This document shows, piece by piece, positions 19,632 to 28,072 of a stretch of DNA of 64,000 nucleotides. A model generated the notes under the pieces. That model had not been told where the DNA came from. It saw nothing but the letters and a program-made list of their open reading frames with translations, and did not search any database. A program made the position numbers and the translations under genes. The stretch's first letter is position 1. Each line of letters starts with the position of its first letter. This DNA is from Enterobacter hormaechei ATCC 49162 (GTDB lineage: Bacteria > Pseudomonadota > Gammaproteobacteria > Enterobacterales > Enterobacteriaceae), in contig NZ_MKEQ01000001.1 in the NCBI RefSeq assembly GCF_001875655.1, forward strand, positions 62,001 through 126,000, read 5' to 3'.

Positions 19632-20318
19632 ATGGAAAATCAACCTAAGTTGAATAGCAGTAAAGAAGTTATCGCATTTCTGGCCGAGCGTTTCCCGCAG
19701 TGCTTCAGCGCTGAAGGTGAAGCGCGTCCTCTGAAAGTCGGTATCTTTCAGGATTTGGTCGCGCGCGTTGAGGGGGAGATGAACCTCAGCAAAACGCAGC
19801 TTCGTTCTGCCTTACGCCTTTATACCTCGAGCTGGCGTTACCTGTACGGTATCAAGCCGGGTGCGACCCGTGTCGACCTCGATGGCAACCCGTGCGGTGA
19901 GCTGGACGAGCAGCACGTAGAACATGCGCGTAAGCAGCTTGAAGAAGCCAAAGCTCGCGTGCAGGCACAGCGTGCGGAACAGCAGGCGAAAAAACGCGAA
20001 GCCGCAGCGGCTAACGGTCAGGAAGACGCCCCTCGTCGCGAGCGTAAACCGCGCCCGGCACCGCGTCGTGCTGAAAATAACGATCGCAAACCGCGTGCTG
20101 ACAAACCAGCAGCTAAAGCCCCACGTGCGCCGCGCGAAGAGCCGCGCCACACCCCGGTTTCTGACATCAACGCGCTCAGCGTGGGTCAGTCTCTGAAGGT
20201 TAAAGCGGGTAACAACGCGATGGACGCCACCGTACTGGAAATCACCAAAGATGGCGTTCGTGTACAGCTGACTTCTGGTATGTCAATGATTGTACGCGCA
20301 GAACACTTGTTGTTCTGA
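19632..20318 (+). CDS. proQ: ProQ RNA chaperone
   Basis: 228 residues. The N-terminal FinO/ProQ domain (1-119; [25 protein letters not shown]) binds structured RNA 3' ends. A Lys/Arg/Ala-rich linker (120-175) leads to a C-terminal Tudor-like domain ([18 protein letters not shown]). ProQ is a global sRNA/mRNA chaperone and was first found through its effect on the ProP transporter. The stop lies 19 bases before the prc start, an arrangement shared with E. coli. Confidence 0.97.
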   Translation: MENQPKLNSSKEVIAFLAERFPQCFSAEGEARPLKVGIFQDLVARVEGEMNLSKTQLRSALRLYTSSWRYLYGIKPGATRVDLDGNPCGELDEQHVEHARKQLEEAKARVQAQRAEQQAKKREAAAANGQEDAPRRERKPRPAPRRAENNDRKPRADKPAAKAPRAPREEPRHTPVSDINALSVGQSLKVKAGNNAMDATVLEITKDGVRVQLTSGMSMIVRAEHLLF

Positions 20319-20337
20319 AACGGAGGCCGAGCCTGGC

Positions 20338-22386
20338 ATGAACACTTTTTTTAAGCTCACCGCGCTGGCTGGCCTGTTTGCTATAACAGGCCACGCTTTC
20401 GCTGTGGACGATATTACGCGTGTAGATCAAATTCCGGTTCTCAAGGAAGAGACTCAGCACGCGACGGTGAGTGAGCGCGTGACGTCGCGCTTTACTCGTT
20501 CGCACTATCGTCAGTTCGATCTCGATCAGGCCTTTTCGGCCAAAATCTTTGACCGTTATCTGAACTTGCTGGATTACAGCCATAACGTACTGCTGGCCAG
20601 CGATGTCGAACAGTTCGCTAAACGCAAATCCGACGTGGGTGATGAGCTGCGCTCCGGAAAGCTGGATCTGTTCTACGATCTGTACAATTTATCGCAAAAG
20701 CGCCGTTTTGAACGTTATCAATACGCGCTGAAGGTGCTGGAACGTCCGATGGACTTCACCGGCAACGACACCTTTAATCTGGACCGCAGCAAATCGCCAT
20801 GGCCGAAAGACGAGGCTGAACTGAATGCGCTGTGGGACGGAAAAGTCAAATATGACGAACTGAGCCTCAAGCTCACGGGCAAAGACGAAAAAGAGATTCG
20901 TGAGACGTTAAACCGTCGCTACAAATTCGCTATTCGTCGTCTGGCGCAGACCAACAGTGAAGATGTTTTCTCACTGGCGATGACCGCGTTTGCGCATGAA
21001 ATTGATCCGCACACCAATTATCTCTCTCCACGCAACACCGAACAGTTCAATACCGAAATGAGCCTGTCTCTGGAAGGCATTGGTGCGGTGCTTCAGATGG
21101 ACGATGACTACACCGTGATCAACTCCATGGTGGCCGGTGGCCCTGCGTCGAAAAGCAAAGCGATCAGCGTAGGCGACCGTATTGTCGGTGTCGGTCAAAC
21201 CGGAAAGAGCATGGTGGACGTGATTGGCTGGCGTCTTGATGACGTTGTTGCGCTGATCAAAGGGCCGAAGGGCAGCAAAGTTCGCCTGGAGATCCTGCCA
21301 GCCGGTAAGGGGACCAAAACCCGTATCGTTACTCTGACCCGTGAGCGTATCCGTCTGGAAGATCGCGCGGTGAAAATGTCGGTGAAAACCGTGGGTAAAG
21401 AGAAGGTTGGCGTTCTGGATATCCCAGGCTTCTACGTTGGCCTGACCGACGATGTGAAAGTGCAGCTCCAGAAGCTTGAGAAGCAGAATGTCAGCAGCGT
21501 GATCATTGACCTGCGCAGCAACGGCGGCGGGGCATTGACCGAGGCCGTCTCGCTTTCCGGGCTGTTTATCCCGTCTGGCCCGGTGGTACAGGTGCGTGAT
21601 AACAACGGTAAAGTGCGTGAAGATGCCGATACCGATGGCGTGGTTTACTATAAAGGTCCGCTGGTGGTGCTGGTCGATCGCTTCAGTGCCTCTGCATCGG
21701 AAATCTTCGCTGCTGCCATGCAGGATTATGGCCGTGCGTTAATCGTCGGCGAACCGACGTTTGGCAAGGGCACCGTGCAGCAGTACCGCTCTCTGAACCG
21801 TATTTACGACCAGATGCTGCGCCCTGAATGGCCAGCGCTGGGTTCAGTACAGTACACCATTCAGAAGTTTTACCGCGTCAACGGCGGCAGTACCCAGCGC
21901 AAAGGCGTTACGCCGGATATCCTGATGCCGACAGGTACTGAAGAGACGGAAACGGGCGAGAAGTTTGAAGATAACGCGCTGCCGTGGGATAGCATTGATG
22001 CCGCGACATTCGTGAAATCGGGTGATATGAAACAGTTCGGACCGGAACTGCTGAAAAATCACAACGATCGCATCGGGAAGGATCCGGAATTCCAGTACAT
22101 CATGAAGGACATCGCACGTTTCAACGCGCTTAAAGCGAAACGGAACATTGTCTCTCTGAACTACGCCCAGCGTGAAAAAGAGAACAATGAAGATGACGCA
22201 ACACGTCTGGCGCGTATCAACGATCGCTTCAAACGTGAAGGCAAGCCTCTGCTCAAAAAACTGGACGATCTGCCGAAGGATTACCAGGAGCCCGATCCGT
22301 ATCTGGACGAGACGGTGCATATCGCGCTTGATCTCGCGAAGCTGGAGAAAGAGAAGCCAGCCGTGCAACCTGCTCCGGCAAAATAA
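20338..22386 (+). CDS. prc: Tail-specific periplasmic protease Prc (Tsp)
   Basis: 682 residues, the E. coli length. Signal peptide (ends ITGHAFA), then helical N-terminal domain, PDZ domain (about 235-325; GIGAVLQMDDDYTVINSMVAGGPA) and the S41 catalytic core. The Ser/Lys dyad is Ser452 (FSASASE) and Lys477 (TFGKGTVQQ). Prc trims the FtsI C terminus and, with NlpI, degrades the peptidoglycan hydrolase MepS. ATG at 20338 follows a GGAGGC region; a frame extension into proQ is rejected. Confidence 0.97.
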   Translation: MNTFFKLTALAGLFAITGHAFAVDDITRVDQIPVLKEETQHATVSERVTSRFTRSHYRQFDLDQAFSAKIFDRYLNLLDYSHNVLLASDVEQFAKRKSDVGDELRSGKLDLFYDLYNLSQKRRFERYQYALKVLERPMDFTGNDTFNLDRSKSPWPKDEAELNALWDGKVKYDELSLKLTGKDEKEIRETLNRRYKFAIRRLAQTNSEDVFSLAMTAFAHEIDPHTNYLSPRNTEQFNTEMSLSLEGIGAVLQMDDDYTVINSMVAGGPASKSKAISVGDRIVGVGQTGKSMVDVIGWRLDDVVALIKGPKGSKVRLEILPAGKGTKTRIVTLTRERIRLEDRAVKMSVKTVGKEKVGVLDIPGFYVGLTDDVKVQLQKLEKQNVSSVIIDLRSNGGGALTEAVSLSGLFIPSGPVVQVRDNNGKVREDADTDGVVYYKGPLVVLVDRFSASASEIFAAAMQDYGRALIVGEPTFGKGTVQQYRSLNRIYDQMLRPEWPALGSVQYTIQKFYRVNGGSTQRKGVTPDILMPTGTEETETGEKFEDNALPWDSIDAATFVKSGDMKQFGPELLKNHNDRIGKDPEFQYIMKDIARFNALKAKRNIVSLNYAQREKENNEDDATRLARINDRFKREGKPLLKKLDDLPKDYQEPDPYLDETVHIALDLAKLEKEKPAVQPAPAK

Positions 22387-22392
22387 TCCCCC

Positions 22393-22425
22393 AACAGGCA
22401 CAAGAAATTGTGCCTGTTTCTTTTT
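22393..22425 (+). terminator. prc terminator
   Basis: AACAGGCACAA (22393-22403), loop GAAA, TTGTGCCTGTT (22408-22418), then TCTTTTT: a perfect 11-bp stem with a T run. Confidence 0.92.
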
Positions 22426-22579
22426 GTTCCTCATCCTTCCGTCAGACAGATTTCCAATTGTGTAAAGTTGTGTCTTTCTGGTGACTTACGCCGTCTGGAT
22501 GCTTGAAAATAGCCGCAATACCCATACGATGTGGGTAATCGCATAGTGCGTTTTGTTAAACTGAGGTTAAAAGAATATT

Positions 22580-23461
22580 ATGATGCGAATCGCGCTCTTC
22601 CTGCTCACCAACCTGGCGGTCATGGTGGTATTCGGGCTGGTGCTAAGCCTGACGGGAATTCAGTCGAGCAGCGTTCAGGGTCTGTTGATTATGGCGCTGC
22701 TGTTTGGTTTCGGTGGCTCTTTCATTTCACTGCTGATGTCAAAGTGGATGGCACTGAAATCCGTTGGCGGTGAAGTTATTGAGCAACCGCGTAACGATAT
22801 GGAACAGTGGCTGATGAGCACCGTTGCTCAGCAGTCAAAACAGGCGGGCATTGCCATGCCGCAGGTAGCCATCTACCACGCGCCGGATATCAACGCATTT
22901 GCTACCGGTGCGCGTCGTGACGCGTCCCTGGTGGCCGTCAGTACCGGTCTGCTGCAAAACATGAGCCGTGACGAAGCGGAAGCGGTTATTGCTCACGAGA
23001 TCAGCCACATCGCCAACGGCGATATGGTCACCATGACCCTGATCCAGGGTGTGGTGAACACCTTCGTTATCTTTATTTCCCGTATTCTGGCGCAAATTGC
23101 TGCCGGGTTTATGGGAGGCAACCGCGATGAGGGTGAAGAGAGCAACGGCAACCCGCTGATCTATTTTGCTGTTTCGATGGTGCTGGAGCTGGTGTTTGGT
23201 ATCCTGGCAAGCATCATTACCATGTGGTTCTCCCGTCACCGTGAGTTCCACGCGGATGCCGGTTCAGCGAAGCTGGTGGGCCGTGAGAAGATGATTGCCG
23301 CGCTGCAACGTCTGAAAACCAGCTACGAGCCGCAGGAAGCGAACAGCATGATGGCCTTCTGCATCAACGGTAAATCAAAATCGCTGAGCGAACTGTTCAT
23401 GTCTCACCCGCCGCTGGATAAACGTATTGAAGCGCTGCGTAGCGGCGAATACCTGAAGTAA
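22580..23461 (+). CDS. htpX: Membrane zinc protease HtpX
   Basis: 293 residues, M48 metalloprotease that removes damaged membrane proteins alongside FtsH. Two N-terminal helices, the zinc motif HEISH (His139, Glu140, His143), two further hydrophobic stretches and the downstream [10 protein letters not shown] third-ligand region are all visible. Start by homology ([15 protein letters not shown]). It has its own 190-base upstream region after the prc terminator; the E. coli gene is under heat-shock and Cpx control. Confidence 0.97.
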   Translation: MMRIALFLLTNLAVMVVFGLVLSLTGIQSSSVQGLLIMALLFGFGGSFISLLMSKWMALKSVGGEVIEQPRNDMEQWLMSTVAQQSKQAGIAMPQVAIYHAPDINAFATGARRDASLVAVSTGLLQNMSRDEAEAVIAHEISHIANGDMVTMTLIQGVVNTFVIFISRILAQIAAGFMGGNRDEGEESNGNPLIYFAVSMVLELVFGILASIITMWFSRHREFHADAGSAKLVGREKMIAALQRLKTSYEPQEANSMMAFCINGKSKSLSELFMSHPPLDKRIEALRSGEYLK

Positions 23462-23477
23462 CGTAATCGGGTAGAAA

Positions 23478-23515
23478 AAAACCGGGCAGGAGAGCTTCTC
23501 CGCCCGGTTTTTTTA
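23478..23515. terminator. Bidirectional terminator between htpX and yebQ
   Basis: ACCGGGC (23481-23487) pairs with GCCCGGT (23502-23508), with an A run before and a T run after, so it works for both convergent genes. Confidence 0.92.
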
Positions 23516-24886
23516 TGCCTGCGCCTTTGGCTGGGTGACACGAAGGCCGCTGATGATCGCCGCGAGTGTCGCCAGTGTCCCAGCGGTAACCAGCGCAACG
23601 TGTGTCGCATTCTGCCCGGCAAGGTTAAACATCAACGCCACCATCGCGGCCCCGGTGCTTTGCCCTAACAATCTTGCCGTACCCAGCATCCCGCTGGCGC
23701 CACCGCTGCGATGACGTGGGGCCGAGGTGATGATCGTATGGTTATTGGGAGACTGGAACAGTCCAAAACCGGCCCCGCAGAGGATCATGCGCCAGATAAT
23801 ATCCAGATCTCCCGGTGAGGAGGGCAGGAGCGCCAGCGCAAACAGTCCCACCGCCATGACGACCAGCCCAATCGCCCCCAGCAGTCCGGCATGAACTCGC
23901 TCAATAAGGTAACCCGCCAGCGGAGCCATCACCATGGTTGCCAGAGGCCAGGGGGTGAGCAGCAAGCCTGTTTCCACTTCCGAACGACCAAGCACGCTCT
24001 GTAAAAAGAACGGCAGCGCAACCAGCGCCAGCATCTGGGCGCAGAACGAACAAATGGAGGTACAAATGGAGAGCGAAAACAGCGGAATACGCAGTAAATC
24101 GACAGGTAATAATGGCACAGGCAGGGCCAACTGACGCCACACGAAGAAAAAGCCGATGGTGAGCATGGCAACGATTTCTGCGGCGATCAGCGTCAGAGAC
24201 TGCCCCTGAGCAAAGCCGCTGAGCGCGGTAATCAGCAGGCCGAACGTCAGCGCGTTCATCACCGCGCTGGGCAGATCAAAACGCGGCATAGCGCTTTTCG
24301 GGCCATTTTCCGGCAAATAGCGCAGGGCGAAGAAGATCGCCACAACGCCCAGCGGCACGTTAATGGCAAACAGCAACTGCCACGAGGCAACGGACAGAAT
24401 GGCGGCGGCAATCGTCGGCCCGGCGGCAGACGACACGGCAACAATAAAGGAGTTAATGCCCATGCCGCGCCCAAGATGGCGATGAGGATAGATGAGTCGT
24501 ATCAGGGCCGTATTCACGCTCATCAGCGCCGCGCCGCCAAAGCCCTGTGCGATACGCGCAAGCGTAAGGGTGTGCAGAGAATCGGAAAGAGCACAGAAGA
24601 GCGAGGTGAGGGTAAAGACCACCAGCCCGCACTGGTAAACCCGGCGATAACCAAACATATCGCCCAGGAATGAGAGTGACAAAAGGGAAATCACAATCGC
24701 TATCTGATACGCATTAACAATCCAGATGGAGCTTGCGGGAGAAGCATTAAGGTCTTTGGCAATGGTAGGAAGCGCCACGTTGGCAATCGCACCGTCAAGG
24801 ACAGCCATCGAAATACCGATGACAATAGTGGCAATTGCCCCATACCGCTGCGGTAAGGGCAGGCCATCAGAAACGTTTTTTTGCAT
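23513..24886 (-). CDS. yebQ: MFS transporter YebQ (DHA2 family, predicted multidrug efflux)
   Basis: 457 residues with about 14 membrane segments. DHA2-type markers are seen: the antiporter-like motif region (RIAQGFGGAALMSVNTAL), LGDMFGYRRVYQ after helix 2, and GPTIAAAILSVASWQLLFAINVPLG. Closely matches E. coli YebQ; substrate unknown. ATG at 24886 gives the homologous length; a TTG six codons upstream is less likely. Divergent from kdgR. Confidence 0.93.
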   Translation of the reverse strand: MQKNVSDGLPLPQRYGAIATIVIGISMAVLDGAIANVALPTIAKDLNASPASSIWIVNAYQIAIVISLLSLSFLGDMFGYRRVYQCGLVVFTLTSLFCALSDSLHTLTLARIAQGFGGAALMSVNTALIRLIYPHRHLGRGMGINSFIVAVSSAAGPTIAAAILSVASWQLLFAINVPLGVVAIFFALRYLPENGPKSAMPRFDLPSAVMNALTFGLLITALSGFAQGQSLTLIAAEIVAMLTIGFFFVWRQLALPVPLLPVDLLRIPLFSLSICTSICSFCAQMLALVALPFFLQSVLGRSEVETGLLLTPWPLATMVMAPLAGYLIERVHAGLLGAIGLVVMAVGLFALALLPSSPGDLDIIWRMILCGAGFGLFQSPNNHTIITSAPRHRSGGASGMLGTARLLGQSTGAAMVALMFNLAGQNATHVALVTAGTLATLAAIISGLRVTQPKAQA

Positions 24887-25064
24887 GGGAAAAGAATGAC
24901 TCAACGTGAAATTATTTTCAGGGTAACTATTTTAGCATCGTTATTTCGGTTTTATGTCGCAGATTTGTAACGAAGTAAAGCCAGACAGATTGCAGCACGC
25001 ATCACACGAATTTATAATAAAAACCGGTTCTGATTTTTATAAAACACTCTCCATGAGGTGATAA

Positions 25065-25856
25065 ATGGCAATCGCAGATTTGGATAAGCAGCCAGATTCT
25101 GTTTCTTCCGTGCTGAAGGTGTTTGGCATCTTGCAGGCGCTCGGAGAAGAGCGTGAAATTGGTATTACAGAGTTGTCGCAGCGTGTGATGATGTCGAAAA
25201 GCACCGTTTATCGCTTTTTGCAGACGATGAAATCATTGGGTTATGTCGCGCAGGAAGGAGAATCAGAAAAATATTCTCTGACCCTGAAACTGTTTGAACT
25301 GGGTGCCCGCGCCTTGCAAAACGTGGATCTGATCCGCAGCGCTGACATTCAGATGCGCGAACTTTCGCGGCTGACGAAAGAGACCATTCACCTTGGCGCA
25401 CTGGATGAAGACAGCATTGTTTACATCCACAAAATTGACTCCATGTACAACCTGCGCATGTATTCACGCATCGGTCGTCGTAACCCGCTGTACAGCACCG
25501 CAATTGGTAAAGTGCTGCTGGCCTGGCGCGATCGCGAAGAGGTGAAGCAAATCCTTGACGGTGTGGAATATAAACGCAGCACCGACCGCACGATTACGAG
25601 TACGGATGAACTGCTGAGCGTGCTGGATCAGGTGCGTGAGCAGGGTTATGGGGAAGATAACGAAGAGCAGGAAGAGGGGCTGCGTTGCATCGGTGTGCCG
25701 GTATTTGACCGCTTCGGCGTTGTCATTGCGGGCCTGAGCATTTCGTTCCCAACGCTGCGTTTCTCCGAAGAGCGTCTTCATGAATATGTGGCGATTCTGC
25801 ATACCGCAGCGCGCAAAATTTCAGAGCAGATGGGCTATAACGACTATCCGTTCTGA
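25065..25856 (+). CDS. kdgR: IclR-family repressor KdgR
   Basis: 263 residues, nearly identical to E. coli KdgR. N-terminal winged helix (REIGITELSQRVMMSKSTVYRFL, about residues 29-52) and C-terminal IclR ligand domain that binds 2-keto-3-deoxygluconate. It represses pectin- and hexuronate-degradation genes such as kdgT and eda in relatives. A hairpin terminator follows. The 24887-25064 gap holds the divergent promoters for yebQ and kdgR. Confidence 0.97.
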   Translation: MAIADLDKQPDSVSSVLKVFGILQALGEEREIGITELSQRVMMSKSTVYRFLQTMKSLGYVAQEGESEKYSLTLKLFELGARALQNVDLIRSADIQMRELSRLTKETIHLGALDEDSIVYIHKIDSMYNLRMYSRIGRRNPLYSTAIGKVLLAWRDREEVKQILDGVEYKRSTDRTITSTDELLSVLDQVREQGYGEDNEEQEEGLRCIGVPVFDRFGVVIAGLSISFPTLRFSEERLHEYVAILHTAARKISEQMGYNDYPF

Positions 25857-25870
25857 TCGACGACCCAACA

Positions 25871-25897
25871 AAAACGCCGCAACAGTGCGGCGTTTTT
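25871..25897. terminator. kdgR terminator
   Basis: ACGCCGC (25874-25880) and GCGGCGT (25887-25893) form the stem, with A before and T after. It may also end yobH transcription from the other strand. Confidence 0.9.
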
Positions 25898-25918
25898 GTA
25901 AGCAAAATTCAGCGCTGA

Positions 25919-26158
25919 TTAGCCGTTATCAACCACAACAGATGATTTTCGCAGCACAGGACAGTTGGTTAACCCGATGACCCCGCTGTCTGAATGGATG
26001 TACTGTGCCGTGCTTACCCCCTGGGCGGTGAGATATTTACACTGGATACCCAGACCCGCGGCATTTTCTTTGCTCCCCATAAGTACGCCATACCCACTTA
26101 ATAACAGGCCGATCCACACAATGGCCAGTACAATTACCGTACGAATAAGTAAACGCAT
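25919..26158 (-). CDS. yobH: YobH, small exported protein
   Basis: 79 residues, as E. coli YobH. N-terminal hydrophobic segment (LIRTVIVLAIVWIGLLLSGYGVL) serves as signal or anchor; two Cys (QCKYL, NCPVL) may form a disulfide outside. ATG at 26158 by homology; nine upstream in-frame codons are dropped. Divergent from mgrB. Function unknown. Confidence 0.9.
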   Translation of the reverse strand: MRLLIRTVIVLAIVWIGLLLSGYGVLMGSKENAAGLGIQCKYLTAQGVSTAQYIHSDSGVIGLTNCPVLRKSSVVVDNG

Positions 26159-26252
26159 CGTTGCCTCTTTTTTCTTTGTTGTCATGGAGTAAGCGTAACG
26201 GGTTTACGCAGTGAAACAAGTGCACGATTCCGAAAAGAGTCTGTTGAAGGTA

Positions 26253-26269
26253 CAGTTAGCCCCTGTTTA
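26253..26269 (+). promoter_or_regulatory. PhoP box upstream of mgrB
   Basis: CAGTTA-N5-TGTTTA, two PhoP half-sites 11 bp apart (consensus GGTTTA/TGTTTA direct repeat), 50 bases before mgrB, a classic PhoP-activated gene. Confidence 0.75.
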
Positions 26270-26318
26270 AGATAACCGTGATAACCTGGCTGCATCAGGT
26301 CATAAGACGGAGTGTGGA

Positions 26319-26462
26319 GTGAAAAAAATACGCTGGGTAATTCTGATTATCGTGTTGATAGCATGCGTGGTGCTGTGGACGCAGACTATCAATGTGATGT
26401 GCGATCAGGATGTACAGTTCTTTAGCGGCATTTGTTCAATCAATAAATTTATCCCCTGGTAG
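26319..26462 (+). CDS. mgrB: MgrB, small membrane inhibitor of PhoQ
   Basis: 47 residues from a GTG start. One membrane helix ([15 protein letters not shown]) and a periplasmic tail with the paired Cys28 and Cys39 needed for function, ending INKFIPW. MgrB binds PhoQ and turns off PhoP/PhoQ signalling as negative feedback; its loss in enterobacteria such as Klebsiella gives colistin resistance. The gene is intact here. GTGGAGT upstream supplies the ribosome-binding site and a PhoP box lies just upstream. Confidence 0.96.
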   Translation: MKKIRWVILIIVLIACVVLWTQTINVMCDQDVQFFSGICSINKFIPW

Positions 26463-26536
26463 AGGCCATTTTTACGCTGAGTGATGTCCTTACGTGGCGG
26501 CAGTGGTAAAATGGCGGTTTTTACTGAGGTGGTGAA

Positions 26537-26821
26537 ATGGGTGAGTTACTGAATTCGGGGCTGCTGAGCATTGCATCCCTGGTCATGTCTTTGGTGGTGC
26601 TGGTCGTTGGGCTGGTGCTGTGGTTCTTTGTTAACCGCGCCAGCTCCCGCACCAACGAGCAGGTTGAGCTGCTGGAAGCATTGCTCGATCAGCAGAAACG
26701 GCAGAATGCGTTGCTGCGTCGTTTGTGTGAAGCCAACGAGCCGGAAGCGAAAGAGGTAGCGAAGGACGCCGTTGCTCAACAAGACGAGGAAGACTTCATT
26801 CGCCTGGTAGCCGAACGATAG
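26537..26821 (+). CDS. yebO: YebO, small membrane protein
   Basis: 94 residues, as E. coli YebO: one N-terminal helix (LVMSLVVLVVGLVLWFF), then a hydrophilic coiled-coil-like segment (NEQVELLEALLDQQKRQNALLRRL) and an acidic end. GAGGTG precedes the ATG. Located 74 bases after mgrB and likely read from the same promoter. Function unknown. Confidence 0.92.
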   Translation: MGELLNSGLLSIASLVMSLVVLVVGLVLWFFVNRASSRTNEQVELLEALLDQQKRQNALLRRLCEANEPEAKEVAKDAVAQQDEEDFIRLVAER

Positions 26822-27489
26822 TCTGCCCGGAGCGGGGAGGTGGCCTGACGTACGGCGTAAATCCCCTCCCTGATCAAATGTGCCCCTCAACATCTCTGCA
26901 TGTAATTAAGCAGCCGTTAACTATTGTTTCAGCATACTGAAAATTGGCGAATATTTATCCTTATTCAACAATTACGGTTTCGTTGAATAAAGAGTGTGCT
27001 TTATCTTTCCTGAAGTGTTTTATTTTTATCGAAACGTTTTGCTTGCCTTCTTTTGAGGCAGAGTCATAAAAATTTCATTATTTTGGTGCAGAATAACGCT
27101 TATTAAATGGTGGATTTTAATACAGTTAGCAAAATGGAATTAACATCGTATATTCCCTGTCACACATTGGTGCGTTGCAATGTTTTCAGCATAACTTTTC
27201 ACAAAATGTTCTAACTCAGTCATTACTTTTAAGAAAAACAGGGATTGGGATGGACGCTTTGAAATGATTGAGCTATGTTTAAAAAGTCTTTGATTACAGG
27301 GCGCGTCATTGCACCCTGCGGGCAGTCAGGTCAGGTGGTGCTTCATTCGACAATTCGCATAACTGTGCAGATTGTTAGAAGTAAAGCCTGAATTTGTGCG
27401 GCGGATCGAGACACGTTTAAAAATGGCTTGCCATATTAAACGTTGTGTGTGATAACACGTTTTGGGTCAAACGAGGTACAGTTCTGTTT
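26822..27489. other. 668-bp AT-rich gap upstream of yobF-cspC
   Basis: No conserved gene is recognised. The stretch is markedly AT-rich and must hold the yobF-cspC promoter and long leader. One 38-codon frame (27275-27391) is open but has no clear ribosome-binding site and no recognised homologue. No strong terminator for yebO was found. Confidence 0.6.
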
Positions 27490-27621
27490 ATGTGTGGCAT
27501 TTTCAGTAAAGAAGTCCTGAGTAAACACGTTGTCGTTGAATACCGCTTCTCTGCCGAACCTTATATTAGTGCCTCAAGCAGTAATGTCTCAGTTTTATCT
27601 AAGTCAAAGCCTGCGGGCTAA
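27490..27621 (+). CDS. yobF: YobF, small stress-associated protein (altered C terminus)
   Basis: 43 residues. The first 37 ([13 protein letters not shown]..., [20 protein letters not shown]) follow E. coli YobF closely. The last residues (KSKPAG) differ, whereas the expected LRAKKT-type ending is encoded in another frame at 27611-27634, suggesting a one-base indel relative to E. coli. It lies 25 bases before cspC in the same transcript. The E. coli protein is described as small and stress-accumulated, with no known activity. Confidence 0.85.
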   Translation: MCGIFSKEVLSKHVVVEYRFSAEPYISASSSNVSVLSKSKPAG

Positions 27622-27646
27622 GAAAACACTCTAAGGAATTTTGCAA

Positions 27647-27856
27647 ATGGCAAAGATTAAAGGTCAAGTTAAGTGGTTCAACGAGTCTAAAGGTTTTGGT
27701 TTCATTACTCCTGCTGACGGCAGCAAAGACGTGTTCGTACACTTCTCTGCAATCCAGGGTAACGGCTTCAAAACTCTGGCTGAAGGCCAGAACGTTGAGT
27801 TCGAAATTCAGGATGGCCAGAAAGGCCCAGCTGCGGTTAACGTAACTGCTATCTGA
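27647..27856 (+). CDS. cspC: Cold-shock-like protein CspC
   Basis: 69 residues, apparently identical to E. coli CspC. A single OB-fold with RNP1 (KGFGFITP) and RNP2 (DVFVHFSAI). It binds RNA and single-stranded DNA, melts RNA structure and stabilises stress mRNAs such as rpoS; it is made constitutively at 37 C. AAGGA at 27633-27637 precedes ATG; an in-frame TTG six bases upstream is ignored. Confidence 0.98.
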
Positions 27857-27902
27857 TCGAATCACTGCTGACTGAAGCGCCCGGCGCTTCGATCTCAGAC
27901 AT

Positions 27903-27930
27903 AAGCCTCGCCGATGCGGGGCTTTTTTAT
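27903..27930 (+). terminator. cspC terminator
   Basis: GCCTCGC-CGAT-GCGGGGC hairpin (27905-27922, one G-U pair) followed by six T. A second GAAGCGC/GCGCTTC hairpin lies just before, at about 27873-27890. Confidence 0.88.
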
Positions 27931-28072
27931 TCGCTTATTTTTCAAAATATTACGTAATCCTCCTCTGTTATTATCTTGTTGCAAAGCCGCGAGGTTATTA
28001 GCATTGTTTTCCCGCCTGATTAGCCGTTTTTCCCGTTAAATCAGGGCGTTGATCAACAGCCCTGGGGTTAAG

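Noticed and set aside
24887..24904. TTG start adding six residues to YebQ
   Set aside because: ATG at 24886 gives the same length as E. coli YebQ.
27275..27391. Annotating the 38-codon frame as a gene
   Set aside because: No clear ribosome-binding site or homologue; kept only as an observation.
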